Positions 22,288 to 34,155 of a DNA stretch of 64,000 bases are shown here, one piece after another. The translations under genes and the position numbers were made by a program. The stretch comes from Locusta migratoria (lineage: Eukaryota > Arthropoda > Insecta > Orthoptera > Acrididae): NCBI GenBank assembly GCA_026315105.1, contig CM048750.1, positions 168,854,549 to 168,918,548 on the forward strand, read 5' to 3'. Positions within the stretch are counted from its first letter, which is position 1; each line of letters begins with the position of its first letter. Below the pieces are notes generated by a model that was not told the DNA's origin, did not search any database, and saw only the letters and a program-made list of their open reading frames with translations.

Positions 22288-22458
22288 CCGCGGTGGAGTG
22301 GCCGAGAGTTCTAAGACGCCTAGCTGCGGAACGCTCCCTCGGGCATGGATGTATTTGTTGTTCTTAGCAGAAGGTAGTTAAAGTAGTTTGGAAGTCTAGG
22401 GATTGATGACCGGAGTAGTAAAATTCCGCATATTCACATACATTTGAACATTTTGAAC
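22288..22458 (+). mobile_element. tRNA-derived SINE with internal deletion and 11-bp TSD
   Basis: The head 'ccgcggtggagtggccgag' is followed by a shortened tRNA part lacking the B box, then the usual body and 'catttgaacatttt' tail. The 11-mer 'agaccaccacg' is duplicated at 22277-22287 and 22459-22469. It landed at the very end of the LINE tail repeat. Confidence 0.85.
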
Positions 22459-22469
22459 AGACCACCACG

Positions 22470-23665
22470 ACATCCTCTACTGCAGTGCTTGCCAACCTGG
22501 AGGTAACTGAGGAGCCAATTGCGAAAAAAAGGTCAAGAAACTCAAACTCGGCCCCACATGACCAAAGGATCAAGGAAGGACTGAGACGGTTTTCTTACAC
22601 TCGCACATAATTACACACAATTTATTGAGTCTGCAATCCGCAGATAAAATAAAATTTGCAGATTAAATTAAATTTAAAAAAAATTAAACAATCTAACGCC
22701 ATATGGGCAAATTTTGAGGTCAAGTTTATAATTCAACAATTAATCATTTAAACAACCAACACGCCTGATGGACTATCTTGAAATATTCTTGCAATTCTTA
22801 AAAAACAGCAACGACTGAAGGGTAACCTAAAAAAAAAATCAGTTAATATAAACCTAATGGGCTGGTGTTTAATATGTGAACCTCGAAATAAGAATCTTTG
22901 GTTAAACCTTAAATAATACAGCCAAGATATAAAACAATAAATCTTCCAAAAAAAATTTCACGTTCGCGCTGTCTTGTAACAGGCCCCAGACTTCCAGAAG
23001 ATTTAACTTTAATACATGCCACTACTTCGCGTCATTTTCCATGGCCTTCAGACATCACCACGTTAGTAACAGCAGCTTGTTTGTTAACCACGAGTTGCGA
23101 GTATATGTACACAGCATGAGAGCAAAACATAACACTACAACAACTTGATCTGCAGGAGGGTGGATTGAGTCATCACACTGTTCAACAACGGCGACGAGAC
23201 AATTCAATTATATCGCTATCAACCGAGACCCTTGACCAAGCAGAAGAATCCCAAGTCAGGCTAAACGCACAGTTAAACTGTCAAACTCACAATAGCACTG
23301 TCTCACCGTAGCATAAAATGCTGATTACGCTGTCTTGGAAGACGCATTGGTAGCTAGATCAAAACTTAATATGTGCACCTCACACCGACGGAGTCATCGC
23401 CACAGCCTTGGGAACACATCAAGGCAGCTCGGCCAGCCGTTCCATTGCTCGGTATGGCTGTAAGTAACACGTCGCGCAGCGCAGCCGATACTGACTGCTT
23501 CCCAGACAGCGAGGTAACGGCCACAACCAGTTTACTCCCCATACCACCGTAGCGTCCCTCTTGTATCCAGCACACACCTCCTAGCCACGTCCTCCAGAGA
23601 CCTTTCCACTTGTCTCACTAGGCTCTCTGCCAAAGAATGAGTCGATCGAAACTCGCCTATCGCTG
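22470..23665. other. Unclassified region, possibly retroelement untranslated sequence
   Basis: AT-rich left half and more GC-rich right half (23380-23640). A 69-residue minus-strand frame at 23366-23575 has no recognisable motif. No terminal repeats found. Confidence 0.3.
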
Positions 23666-23677
23666 ATGGAGATCATC

Positions 23678-23878
23678 AAAAAATGTTCAAGTGTTTGTAT
23701 AGTCTATGGGACTTAACTACGGGGTCATCAGTCCCTAAACTTACAAACTACTTATGAACTACTTACGAACTAGGACGGCACAAATACCCATGCCCGAGTG
23801 GGGATTCGAATCCCCGACCGTAGTGGCCGTGCAGACCGTGACTGGAGCGCCTTAGTCCCTTTGGCCACCGCGGCCGGC
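23678..23878 (-). mobile_element. tRNA-derived SINE, CAAATG-tail family, 12-bp TSD
   Basis: Full-length minus copy with B-box complement 'ggattcgaatcccc' (about 23802-23815). The 12-mer 'atggagatcatc' flanks it perfectly at 23666-23677 and 23879-23890, which defines both ends exactly and suggests a young insertion. Confidence 0.95.
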
Positions 23879-23992
23879 ATGGAGATCATCGATCCGGCTC
23901 AGAAACAAAATGGTTTTGTCCCACTTTACGCCAGTAACACTAAACGAGGGCCGTTTGCGATCGCCTATTCACAGCCCAAAATGTATGACCAC

Positions 23993-24092
23993 AAAGTAAG
24001 TTCCATTTGGTTATATAAAATAAATGTATACAGATACAGAAAAATATTTATTGTACAAAAATCTACAACTGTTAAACTACATATTATTTAAA
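23993..24092 (-). mobile_element. Mariner 3' end fragment (same family as 11307-11993)
   Basis: Reads 'aaagtaagttccatttgg' (inner part of the terminal repeat) followed by text matching the complement of 11885-11975, including 'acagatacagaa' and 'tctacaact.ttaaacta'. The tip of the terminal repeat is missing. Confidence 0.75.
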
Positions 24093-24149
24093 CGAGGAGA
24101 AGGAAGAAGGATTAGGAAAGAAAGGAATGTCAGTGGATGCATTAGGGCA

Positions 24150-24545
24150 CTGAAATGAAACAATGGCGACATGTGAAAATGTGAGCCGGACCAGGATTCG
24201 AACCCGGGTCTCCCGTATCGCGCCAGCGGTCGCCTTAACCAGTTTATTTTATTTTATTCCCCTCTATGGGTTGTTCGGCTCCTTGCGATCGCTGATCCTG
24301 TTTTTTCATTGCTGTTCGATGTGTTTTTGGCTCAGCTTTTTTTTTTTTTATTACATATGAAGTTCAGTCCACTGACCGGACGCGCTGAGCCACGGAGCCC
24401 GGCGACCACTTGGCTACCAGTGCTCGCCTCAAATTCCCACAAGTCATACGCTATGGTTGTAGCTCCCCTATCGTCCATGTCCTCTTACACTAGCCCTTAC
24501 GGATTCCCGTGCGAGGTCGAATATGTCACCACATCTGCGGTGAAG
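24150..24545 (-). mobile_element. tRNA-like SINE, split by T-rich insert
   Basis: The left part (24150-24243) has tRNA-like text in complement with a perfect B box ('ggattcgaacccggg', 24190-24204). A different segment with T runs follows (about 24244-24369), then GC-rich tRNA-like text ('cgctgagccacggagcccgg', 24388-24407). It may be one SINE interrupted by another sequence, or two neighbours. Related heads are at 33060-33118 and 62490-62765. Confidence 0.5.
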
Positions 24546-24808
24546 TAATTGAAGCTAACGCCGTCTTCGCGTGCATGTTAAACTACTTTTTTTTACATAG
24601 CTTCCGAAATTTTGTAGTCACTTGTCATAGGGTGGGACAAATTTTTATATGTTTTCTTTATAGAAGGTTGCCGCCTGTGTATTCAACCGTGTGGTAACAT
24701 GTTCTTTCAGCTCGTCATTATTGTTGAAGTGTTGACTACCAAGGACAGATTTTAGGTGTAAGAAGAGATGAAAGTTGCTAGGAGCGAGGTTCGGGTTGTA
24801 CGGAGGAT
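24546..24808. other. Unassigned DNA
   Basis: Nothing recognised. Confidence 0.35.
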
Positions 24809-24809
24809 G

Positions 24810-26100
<1,291 letters not shown>

Positions 26101-26109
26101 GGAACACAT

Positions 26110-26312
26110 CAGCCGCGGCGGAGTGGCCGAGCGCATTGAGGCGCATTGCTCCGTTGCGCGAGGCCGTTCCCCGTCGGGGGTTACAATCCATCCTCGGGGA
26201 TGGATGTTTGTGGTGTCTTTAGTATAAGTTAGTTCATAAGCGGTTTGTTAAGTTTAGGGATTGATGACCTCACAGTTAAGTACCTTAAGCGTAAGAAACA
26301 TTTGAACAATCA
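26110..26312 (+). mobile_element. tRNA-derived SINE, diverged
   Basis: Head 'cagccgcggcggagtggccg', a decayed B box ('gggttacaatcc', 26180-26191), body 'gggattgatgacctcac', and tail near 'catttgaacaatc'. 'gaacacat' at 26102-26109 and 26313-26320 is a probable 8-bp TSD. Confidence 0.8.
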
Positions 26313-26320
26313 GAACACAT

Positions 26321-27020
26321 TACATCATGACAACTATTCTTAATAATACCTATAATTAGGGAATCCTGAAAAAATTACAAAAAGAATGTATGTTAGTGTG
26401 TCTAGTACTGGTCCATCTGATTTGTATTTCACAACAAAACATTCTGAACTTAAAGCACAGGTTTCTTGACTACATACTTGTCAAAATATTCTCTCCATTG
26501 CTGCCAGATATCTAGTGATGAGGTAATAAAAAAAAATACTCGTTAGAATATTCTACATAATTCACTGGTTGATTTTGAAACCATTTCTTGAAAAATGGCT
26601 GATACCTATGTTTCCTTCTTCCGAAAAATACGTCAATACTGCCTGATGGGGACGGGGAAGGAGGAATAAAAACCCCTATTTTAGTCATTAAACTGTGTTA
26701 GTTTAAACAGATAATTTGTGTTATTACTATTTTGTGTGACTATAATATTGATTAAATAATTATTTATAAATAATTTATAAATTATATTATAAATTATTTC
26801 TGTTGCTAGCATTAATGAAAGAGACAGAGGTGGAGGTTATAGGTTCCCCATATTGTCCCCTCACTACATACATAATATTGGCTCTTTTTACAATGCATAG
26901 ATTACGTTTAGAGGTGAGATACGTACTTAAAGAAAACGCTAAATATCTCACGAAAATACCTTCCGCAAGTTGTTGGCAGATCCTGAAATATAGGAGACAT
27001 TGCTTGCTTCATTACTGATT

Positions 27021-27024
<4 letters not shown>
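26321..27024. other. Unassigned AT-rich DNA
   Basis: No motif recognised. Contains a local palindromic AT stretch near 26755-26800 ('aattatttataaataattt'). Confidence 0.35.
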
Positions 27025-27065
<41 letters not shown>

Positions 27066-27088
27066 GTGTGTGTGTGTGTGTGTGTGTG
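27025..27088. repeat. Compound (TA)n(TG)n microsatellite
   Basis: TA run to about 27062, then TG run to about 27088. Confidence 0.95.
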
Positions 27089-27985
27089 GCGTCGGCTTCT
27101 ATAAGAGTAAATATTATAATTTGGTTGATTTTTGCGGGCCTACAGGGATAGGAAAAGTTGCGGTGCAGAGGATAGCTTAACACGTGTCTACCTTCAGTAT
27201 GTTGATGTGAGAATAGACTGCAGGGAGCACTCGCAATGCATCGGGAATTGCTTCACATTGTATTACATCACAATAACTTAGAAAAAGTACATTTATTGCC
27301 ATTACATTCCTATTTGAAACATTTTACTGCGTTTTAGATAAGAGCATAACGTAAATTTTGCCATTAAGTTTGTAATTATTGACGCATTCCCGTTGAGTAG
27401 ATGGTTTCTTAAAGATTTCAGACAAATTTTTGAAAGAAGCCTGGACTTAAATGAGAGGGATGAGTTCCAGCATATACCTTTAGTGATTTGACAAAAGTAG
27501 ACACAGACCATTATGCCTGTAGGTTAATGTTAAATGCTTAAATTCTGGGAGTTCTTATTCAATTGTAAATAGATAACACCTCAGAATGCAATTTTAAATT
27601 GCGAAACCGATCATGTGTCCTTCTATAAAGTGTTTTAACAGTCGCAGCAAATATTGAAATATGTACCTAGGGCAGGATTCGAACTCGATTTTCCTGCTTA
27701 CCTCTTTTGACTTTTTCGGATAGCTCGTTCTTTGTGGACGTAGGATTATGGTTTTTCGATTGTTCTATATTTATTGATGAGATGCTCGATATTGTTTTCT
27801 TTTTTAGTTGCAGAGGACGGCTAGTCTTCTGGCCGAACGCGCTGCTACCGCTTGATATGCCCCCTTTGTAACTCACATCAGTATTGTTGAGTCTCTCTAG
27901 CAATTGGAACCTATTACGAGCATCTCGCATTGCAGTCCGCGCTAGGTGGCGAGTTTCTGTAAAAGATTGCCAGTCTTATGTGCAA
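27089..27985. other. Unassigned DNA with hairpin motif and tRNA-like trace
   Basis: At 27580-27608 (plus) lies CTCAGAA-T-GCAATT-TTA-AATTGC-GAAACCG, the clearest perfect-stem member of the hairpin motif group. At 27670-27685 'caggattcgaactcg' is a B-box complement. An 87-residue minus frame (27667-27930) shows no known motif. Confidence 0.4.
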
Positions 27986-28004
27986 AAAAATTACAGTTAC
28001 ACAC

Positions 28005-28335
28005 TTAACAGTCCGTGGGTCCACTTTTGGTTCGGTTAGTAGCGGCGATTGCGTCTTGGCATGGAAGCAGTGAGTCCTGGTACGTGGCTGGAGGAATTTG
28101 TCACCACATCTGCACAAACAAGTCACCAGAGTTTCTAAAATTTCGCGGAGGGGGTCGATAATCTAGAGACGTCACGTTCAATCACATCCAAAATTGCTCA
28201 GTCGGGTTCATATCTTGTGAGTTAGGCAACTAGAACACCAACTACAACCCGCCACTGTGTTCCCCGAACCACTCCATCACACTTCTGGCCTTACGACATG
28301 GTGCATTATCATGCTGAAACATGCCACTGCTAGTG
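28005..28335 (-). pseudogene. Tc1-like transposase pseudogene
   Basis: Conceptual minus-strand reading: QHDNAPCRKARSVMEWF (second catalytic aspartate in the D-N-A-P block), LPNSQDMNPTEQFW (third-residue block of DD34E type), then SLDYRPPPRNFRN and a C-terminus ending CQDAIAATN near 28050. Several stops and at least one frameshift. The upstream half of the gene may continue at about 28660-28790 beyond a fold-back insertion. The predicted enzyme class cuts and pastes DNA at TA. Confidence 0.65.
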
Positions 28336-28409
28336 GGAAAAAAATGGTCTCCAGTCATAAAGGGTGTAATGGTCTGCAACTAGTATACTATAATATAATA
28401 ATTACAGCA

Positions 28410-28562
28410 GTTTTGATCGCAATATTATATTTATTTTATTTTATTATGATGACCGGTTTCAATCAATAAAGATCATCCTTAGATCAGCTCCTCACCAAGG
28501 ACATGATCTGAGGATGATCTTTATTGATCGAAACCTGTCGTAATAAAATAAAATGTTGCGAT
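28410..28562. mobile_element. Fold-back repeat with paired hairpin motifs
   Basis: Arms 28419-28481 and 28509-28562 are inverted copies (shared 'aaagatcatcctt'/'aggatgatcttt' and 'taataaaataaaat'). Each arm carries the motif: minus strand at 28453-28482 and plus strand at 28508-28536, both with the stem GATC-TTTATT-GATC or its near copy before GAAACC. It seems to separate two parts of a Tc1-like element. Confidence 0.7.
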
Positions 28563-28659
28563 CTAGACTGCTGCCATTATTATAAGATTGAGAAAATGTT
28601 TGATTGCTGATTATTTTCCATTGCAAGAATGTTCCATAAAATATTAGTATACGATACCT

Positions 28660-28790
28660 TTTGGTCGTCATTTTTCCTTGATACGAGCTCCACTGAACAC
28701 TTGGCTGCCACTGTGAATGTTCCACAGGGCATAATTCATCAGGCCGAGGGCTTCCATCCGTCCTCAAATACTGGTGTCAAGGATTTTTGT
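28660..28790 (-). pseudogene. Possible second fragment of Tc1-like transposase
   Basis: The minus strand reads LMNYALWNIHSGSQVFSGA, consistent with a transposase middle region but not diagnostic. It lies in the expected direction and order relative to 28005-28335. Confidence 0.3.
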
Positions 28791-29000
28791 AATCCAATTT
28801 GGAGACCAATGTGGTTGATCGTTATCCACCTCCACCATAGTTATCTGAATTTGTCACTATTTTACAATTATAACTTTCTAATAATGACTTGAAAACCGAA
28901 CAAGAACCGTATGTTATCACTGAAAGACAAGTGGAATCAATTTTGAGTACTGGCAGTTTTTTCACACCTTGTTAGGCAGAGTACTGTGTTTTTTCATCAC

Positions 29001-29069
29001 TAGCTGAGTGGTCTAAAGCACCTACCTAGTAAGTAGGAGGTCCCGGGTTCAAATCCCGGCCACCGGATA
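29001..29069 (+). mobile_element. tRNA-like SINE head
   Basis: A good T arm (ccggg-ttcaaat-cccgg, 29043-29059) and an anticodon-like stem-loop (ccuac-cuaguaa-guagg) are present, but the acceptor stem does not pair, so this is a tRNA-derived repeat head and not a functional tRNA. Family uncertain. Confidence 0.6.
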
Positions 29070-29640
29070 AATTTTAATTCAGTGCCTCTCCTTATTTTTA
29101 ATACCTTTGGTATAAGGAGACAATGTTGTCTCAAGGGCTTTGAAATTTCTGCACAGTACGACTGTTTTTATATAGGTATTTCTTTAGTCAACTACTGCTT
29201 GCTGGGGATTTTCTGTTTTTTCATAAAAAAGTTTCCCCATTGTAAAATTGATTGAAATGTCCCTACGACATATTAAAAAAAGTAAATATAGAAAACGCCA
29301 GTATTCCAATGCAATGTTGTAAAAAATTTCCAAGCAATCGGTTAGTAAGTTGAAACTCGTTCCCTATGTGAAACGTCTACATCACAAATGTAAAAGTCCA
29401 TATGTTTTAAATCTCAAATTTCTGAGAGATCTTCACAGATTTCTTCGAACTTTTTTTAATATCTTGCATTAGTATGCGCACGTATTTTACGGACTTACTG
29501 GAACATCTGATATATGTGGATAACATTATTGAAATGTAAATGTTCATTCCCCAAAAATCGTTACTGTCCAAACGTTTTTACTGATTGCTTTAGAGTTTTG
29601 ACACCACGTTGCATTCTAATACGGGACTGTTATATATATA
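29070..29640. other. Unassigned AT-rich DNA
   Basis: Nothing recognised. Confidence 0.35.
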
Positions 29641-29654
29641 ATTTTCTAATGTGG

Positions 29655-29736
29655 ACTTGTTACGAATTTTATGCATATAACAGCAATCAGGAGTGTTCTC
29701 CTGATTGCTGTTATATGCATAACATTCGTAACAAGT
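29655..29736. repeat. Near-perfect 39-bp palindrome arms, 4-bp spacer
   Basis: Arms 29655-29693 and 29698-29736 pair at 38 of 39 positions around the spacer 'tgtt'. Weaker inverted similarity continues outward on both sides ('tttctaatgtgga' against 'gtgcactttagag'). Confidence 0.9.
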
Positions 29737-29884
29737 GCACTTTAGAGAATTTAAATAAATTCATATAGGTCATAAAAATTTGGTACATAGAACCATGCGC
29801 ATGTATCAATATACCAGGACAACATCGTGTCAAAATATCAAAGCATTCTGTCAAGAACGTAAGTAGACAGAACATAACAATTAA

Positions 29885-30195
29885 GAAGCCTTTGGGCTGG
29901 ATAGAAGTATAGAGAAGATTGAGAATGGGGAGGAATGTGACATAGAGGGGAGAAGGAGGAGATCGACAGGATTTGGCGAGGACGTTGACAAGAAGAGGAA
30001 GATGGCGATACAAGATAGGCGGGAATCAAGAGCATATGGGAGAGGACGTGGGATGGACAGGAAGAGTGTGAAGAGTAGGTGGATAGGGAGAGGTGATGAG
30101 AAAGTGCACAAGAAGTAGGGAGAATGACGAGTGGGACAAAGAAGGGGAAACAGGACAAGGACAGAGAGAGAGAGGAACGGAAACAACTGAAGCAG
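29885..30195. repeat. Purine-rich, strand-asymmetric stretch
   Basis: The plus strand is dominated by G and A (gggag, gaagag, ggacag words), giving long artificial open frames on the minus strand (29838-30186). No clear period. Confidence 0.6.
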
Positions 30196-31539
30196 GGAGT
30201 ATACGATTTTATCTCTTACTCACATTCACAAAGTACTGTGAAATCAGTCATATTAGAAACGTGTGCTTTTTCTTTTCCTTCTTTCTTATTTACTCTGAAA
30301 TAAGCCATAAAACCGTGTTGGCGAGTAGAACTAATTCCTAACAACTTTATTGTTAACGGAATACGAATACTTAAGAAGAATACGAGAAATTCCTGCACAA
30401 CTATGTAAAGAATAGCAGTAGGAAAAAGTGGAAAGTTATTGTGTAATTTATCGAACGACTCCAAAAGCATTCTTTTTTTAACTCTCAACGTCAAGCGTGT
30501 AAAGGGATTATGTCCCAAGGCCGCTAGCGTCATAACCGTCAACGTTTATAATGGCTCTCTGAATGGGCTGCTATATTATCTGCAGAGCTGTAACGCCATA
30601 AATCCGAAATTAATCGACAATAATGCTGAGGATCCCTAAGGGAAGAAGAGCAGAGTGGGGGTAGGGTTGAGGGGGGGGGCAAAGGGGGGTGGGGAGAGAT
30701 GTGACCACCTTAATAAAGTACTGACTCTAATAACATCCTAACGAATCAGTCCTAAGTATCACCAAATGTAAAGCGATTCAGATAACCCGATCAAAATTGT
30801 GTTTCATTTTATCTTAACTCGAGTGTGAGCACTCTATCTCTTTAAACAGTCACTTGTCTTCTTTGTCAGACAGCAGTTACTTGATAAAATTTCAGCCAGT
30901 CCTCTGGGTTCTGTTCCCGACATTCTTTCACATTTGCCCGGGAACGTGCAGCTGCTGTCTTGAATTATGTGGCCTATATACAGTTGTCTTGCCGGCTAAA
31001 ATGATATGTCCCCTTACATTTTTTCTAGAATTCTACATTATTTTACCTCTCTAAGATTTACTATCTTACCATAATGCTAATTCGTTATATTCATCTGTTA
31101 TGCATCATCATTGTTCACTGTGTTTAATCTACTTCCGCATATAGAATTTCTATCACTCTTCAATAGCGAATACTTTTAATTATTTATGTGCTGGTTTAGA
31201 TCAGTCATATCCTTTCCTTTTTTCCTTTGAAACAATTTAACTACGGAATAGTTCAATCTATCTAACGACTTAGCTTGAGCCATAGATACAATAGTGAAAT
31301 GTATATGTACTTATAAAAATGGTTGTATGTATGTGTATATATAAGTATGTATGTATTTTCCACATATCCTCATAAAATACTAAAATATTGGACCGGTTTC
31401 ATCCATATCTGGCATACATGTTCCTTACTATCAGAAAACAATGGCTGTAGGGAAAAAAGCTCCATACGGCACTTACTGCAAAAGATACGAAGTAATTAAA
31501 AATAGAATTCTTGAAAACTGATAATCATGGAACAATGCT
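30196..31539. other. Unassigned DNA with G-rich patch
   Basis: A G-rich patch lies at 30648-30700. Text near 31385-31420 ('gaccggtttcatcc') resembles the tail end of the hairpin motif group in complement. No genes seen. Confidence 0.35.
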
Positions 31540-32290
31540 CCTTCTGAAATGATTAGCCGATTTCAATGTTCAGAAGATATGACGTCACAACCAATGAAAA
31601 TGTTTTCACTCAGTATTTGCGAAAGAGCATTTCGTGACTTGCAACAAACTTTACATATAATTCCAAATTTTTCGAAATTTTCTCGCTCACAACTCCACCA
31701 AAGTGATGAAATAAAAGAAGTTTATTGGTTTTTACTTTGCTGCTTTTCATGCAATACAACTACACCATTCGTCATGACGTTAAAATTGTTTACTTCTGTG
31801 CGCCTAATGGTATTCGCTTGGCACTTCACAGACAGTATAAATACTTTACACTTAATGTACCTCCGAAATTACATCGTAGTGCGACACATACTTCATGAGA
31901 TATTGATTGATAAACAATTAGGTTCACGAAAAACCACCCCATGATGCATGAACTTCTGATTTATAACGTCTTTTCTACTAATCCGATTTGCGACATATTT
32001 TAGAGACATTATGCCCACGAACCACTGCATATACCTTCCAAACACCATCATAGTAGTTCGGGAATTCTGACGTCAAAACAATGAAATGCTTGAAAATGCA
32101 TTCCACTACGCCATAGGTTGTCACTTATTACTTCTTTACTACAGACACCAATTGCAACAATTTTACCGGGGAGTTACGTAATATAACACTCTAGGAACTT
32201 TAAAATTATATTATTGTCGAACACTTAGTTCAGGAGATACGACATCGTATGCATTGAGCTGCATGAAAACGAATCTGAAATGGATATAGA
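31540..32290. mobile_element. Diverged Helitron-like body sequence
   Basis: Phrases such as 'aatgtacctccgaaattaca', 'gtgcgacacatacttcatga' and 'gagatatgacgtc' recur in the 48.2, 53.4, 55.2 and 56.7 kb regions, next to elements with Helitron-like ends. The 131-residue open frame here (31549-31944) is therefore taken as chance. Confidence 0.35.
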
Positions 32291-32305
32291 GAGGGATAGA
32301 AGGCG

Positions 32306-32330
32306 ATAGAGAGAGAGAGAGAGAGAGAAG
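32306..32330. repeat. Short (GA)n tract
   Basis: GA run of about 12 units. Confidence 0.9.
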
Positions 32331-32450
32331 GAGTTGCAGTAACATACAACAATAATAAATACACAGACGTGCGACGCCGGGAAGGAACGCTGTTACGTTA
32401 CTGCTGATATTGTTGTATTATAAGGGGGCCTATAGTCCAGTCTAGATATG

Positions 32451-32687
32451 TCAATCAGACAGAATTGCCGTCTGGTAATCATCCCACCGACTCACCAAAT
32501 TAAAGTAATCCGTTTGGCAAAAAACCGTTTCATTCTGAGTGAAGAAGTTTGTAACTGCCTGTTGCTCAGCCTCATCTGACAGCCATTCTCGACATTTGGT
32601 AGCATCTTTTAACGGACCGAAAGCGTCGTACTCACATGGGGAGAAATCGGAGCTGTAGAGCGACTGTTCGAGTATCTCCCACTTGAG
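32451..32687 (-). pseudogene. Mariner-like transposase C-terminal fragment
   Basis: An uninterrupted minus-strand stretch of 78 codons plus stop reads SSDFSPCEYDAFGPLKDA, then EWLSDEAEQQAVTNFF and ends near YQTAILSD-stop. This is the third-catalytic-residue block (normally YSPDLAPCDFHLFGPLK) and C-terminus of mariner transposases. The motif is eroded (D-to-E, H-to-A type changes). No ATG or upstream domain remains, and the bounds are set by homology only. Downstream at 32700-32830 similar non-coding transposon text may belong to another element. Confidence 0.75.
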
Positions 32688-32910
32688 TTAACGTAGTGAA
32701 GACAAAATAATGTGAACACCTAACATAGAAACAATATTATTTATTAGTGAGCAGGTAGCCCACCGTTGGCTTTCAGAACGGATGTAACACTTCGAGGAAC
32801 AGATTTGAAAAGTGTCTACCTAACAGAATGTTATCCGTTCTCCTACCAAACTATACGCCAGTTAATTCAACTATGCTAGAGCGTAAACTTGGCCTTCACT
32901 CTCTGCTCTA

Positions 32911-33050
32911 ATGCCGCGAAGGAATGGCCGAGCGCTCTAGGGTGCCTTGCTGCGGAGCGCGCGGTTGCTCGCTGTCGGAGGTTCGAGTCCTCCTTCCAGC
33001 ATCGGTGTATGTGTGTTATCCTTAACACAAGTTAGTTTAAGTATTCACAG
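32911..33050 (+). mobile_element. tRNA-derived SINE, 3'-shortened
   Basis: Head 'atgccgcgaaggaatggccg', B box 'ggttcgagtcc' (32980-32992), then 'gttagtttaagta', after which family similarity is lost. Confidence 0.8.
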
Positions 33051-33059
33051 AATATATGA

Positions 33060-33118
33060 CGTCAACAGCGAATGGCAAAGCTGAACATGTGTACCCAGCC
33101 GGGATTCGAACCCGGATT
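33060..33118 (-). mobile_element. tRNA-like SINE fragment
   Basis: Complement of a tRNA-type T arm ('ccgggattcgaacccgg') preceded by 'tgtgtaccca', matching the family interrupted at 62537-62765. Truncated where the next SINE begins. Confidence 0.65.
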
Positions 33119-33190
33119 CAAAAATGTTCAAATGTTTGTATAGCTTATGGGACTTAAACTGCGGGGTCATCAGTCCCTAAACTAGCTTAG
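33119..33190 (-). mobile_element. CAAATG-tail SINE, 5'-truncated
   Basis: Only the tail-side 70 bp remain ('aaaaatgttcaaatgtttgt' to 'catcagtccctaaac'). Confidence 0.8.
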
Positions 33191-33196
33191 GTGATT

Positions 33197-33312
33197 GAAA
33201 ATTTGATATTACTCCCATAAATCTAGTTTCCTCCCTATGCAAAGACACTGTTATTTTGCATAGGGAGGCCAAGGGAAGGATACTAGGTTTATGGAAAGAA
33301 TATCAAATTTTC
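33197..33312. repeat. Palindromic repeat, about 47-58 bp arms
   Basis: 'tcctccctatgcaaa' (left) returns inverted as 'tttgcatagggagg', and 'gaaaatttgatatt' returns as 'aatatcaaattttc'. Spacer about 11 bp. One arm has a small extra insertion. Confidence 0.85.
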
Positions 33313-34120
33313 GGGCACCTCATCATCAACGATGACAAAATGCTTAATGACCAACTGCAACTTGCAAGTGGACAATACCTAGAAGGCTTCAAACCAATAC
33401 TGTTTGTAGACAATTGTTAATGCAATGCTTGTTCCTGCACAGTGTTGTTGTGCTCAGGATTCTGTTAGTGCACTTGTTTATAGTTTTCTAATGTGTGATG
33501 CAGTATGTTTATTCCGTTTCCTTCCCACCGGCTACGTGCTGTTTATTCTCAGTTTGTGTGTCAAGTAGCATATGTCTGGCCGCTGTATATATTCTGACAT
33601 TTCTATCTTTAATTCTTTCGTTTGTCCACGTATATATATTGTGCCATGCATATGACTCACCTCCAGATTTCATTGCACGTTAAGTCTCATTTGATTTCCC
33701 ATCTTTTTTAACTCATCTGTTTTCTGTCAGTGATACATGTACATATTTTGCTTCTCTTCAAATTCTTTCGCGTCCGCGACTGCGCGCACGCCCATCAGCC
33801 CTCTTGGCGCCACCTAGTGCGGGCGCACGTCACTAGGGCTCCTACGCCTCTACCAGTACGCAGTGCTCACTCGACCAGTGTGTGGCCGCACTCCACAATT
33901 TTATGTTGTACACATTAGTTTTAAATTTTACATTTTATTCCATGACATGGAGTCAGTCACATTCGGCCACTTTATATAACAACTATTTTAATGTGAGCTA
34001 AATGCAAGTACATCCTCAACCAAATCTATAATTTTAATTTCTTTCTTAGTTTAGAAACTTTTATGTATTTTACTATTATCCATTTGATTGGTCTATTATA
34101 TTTTTTGCTAGGAAATTCTT
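33313..34120. other. Unassigned DNA
   Basis: Repeated TTTCTATC/TTGT-rich text and a GC-richer patch at 33770-33895. The 62-residue frames here have no motif. Confidence 0.35.
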
Positions 34121-34155
34121 CTGAAAAAGGCAAAATTACTTTTGCCGAAACTTGG
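34121..34155 (+). ncRNA. Hammerhead-like hairpin motif (7-bp stem)
   Basis: CTGAAAA-A-GGCAAAA-TTAC-TTTTGCC-GAAAC: a perfect 7-bp stem between the two conserved blocks. Listed as a structure-only candidate; no ribozyme activity is shown and a one-base linker differs from the canonical hammerhead core. Confidence 0.35.

Noticed and set aside
29001..29073. Functional tRNA (Thr-like anticodon AGT)
   Set aside because: T arm and anticodon stem pair, but the acceptor stem does not and D arm is irregular; SINE head more likely.
29838..30186. Overlapping minus frames of about 100 residues
   Set aside because: Pyrimidine-biased strand only; no motif and both frames equally open.
31549..31944. 131-residue plus-strand open frame
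   Set aside because: No motif; its sequence is shared with Helitron-like body text elsewhere in the window.
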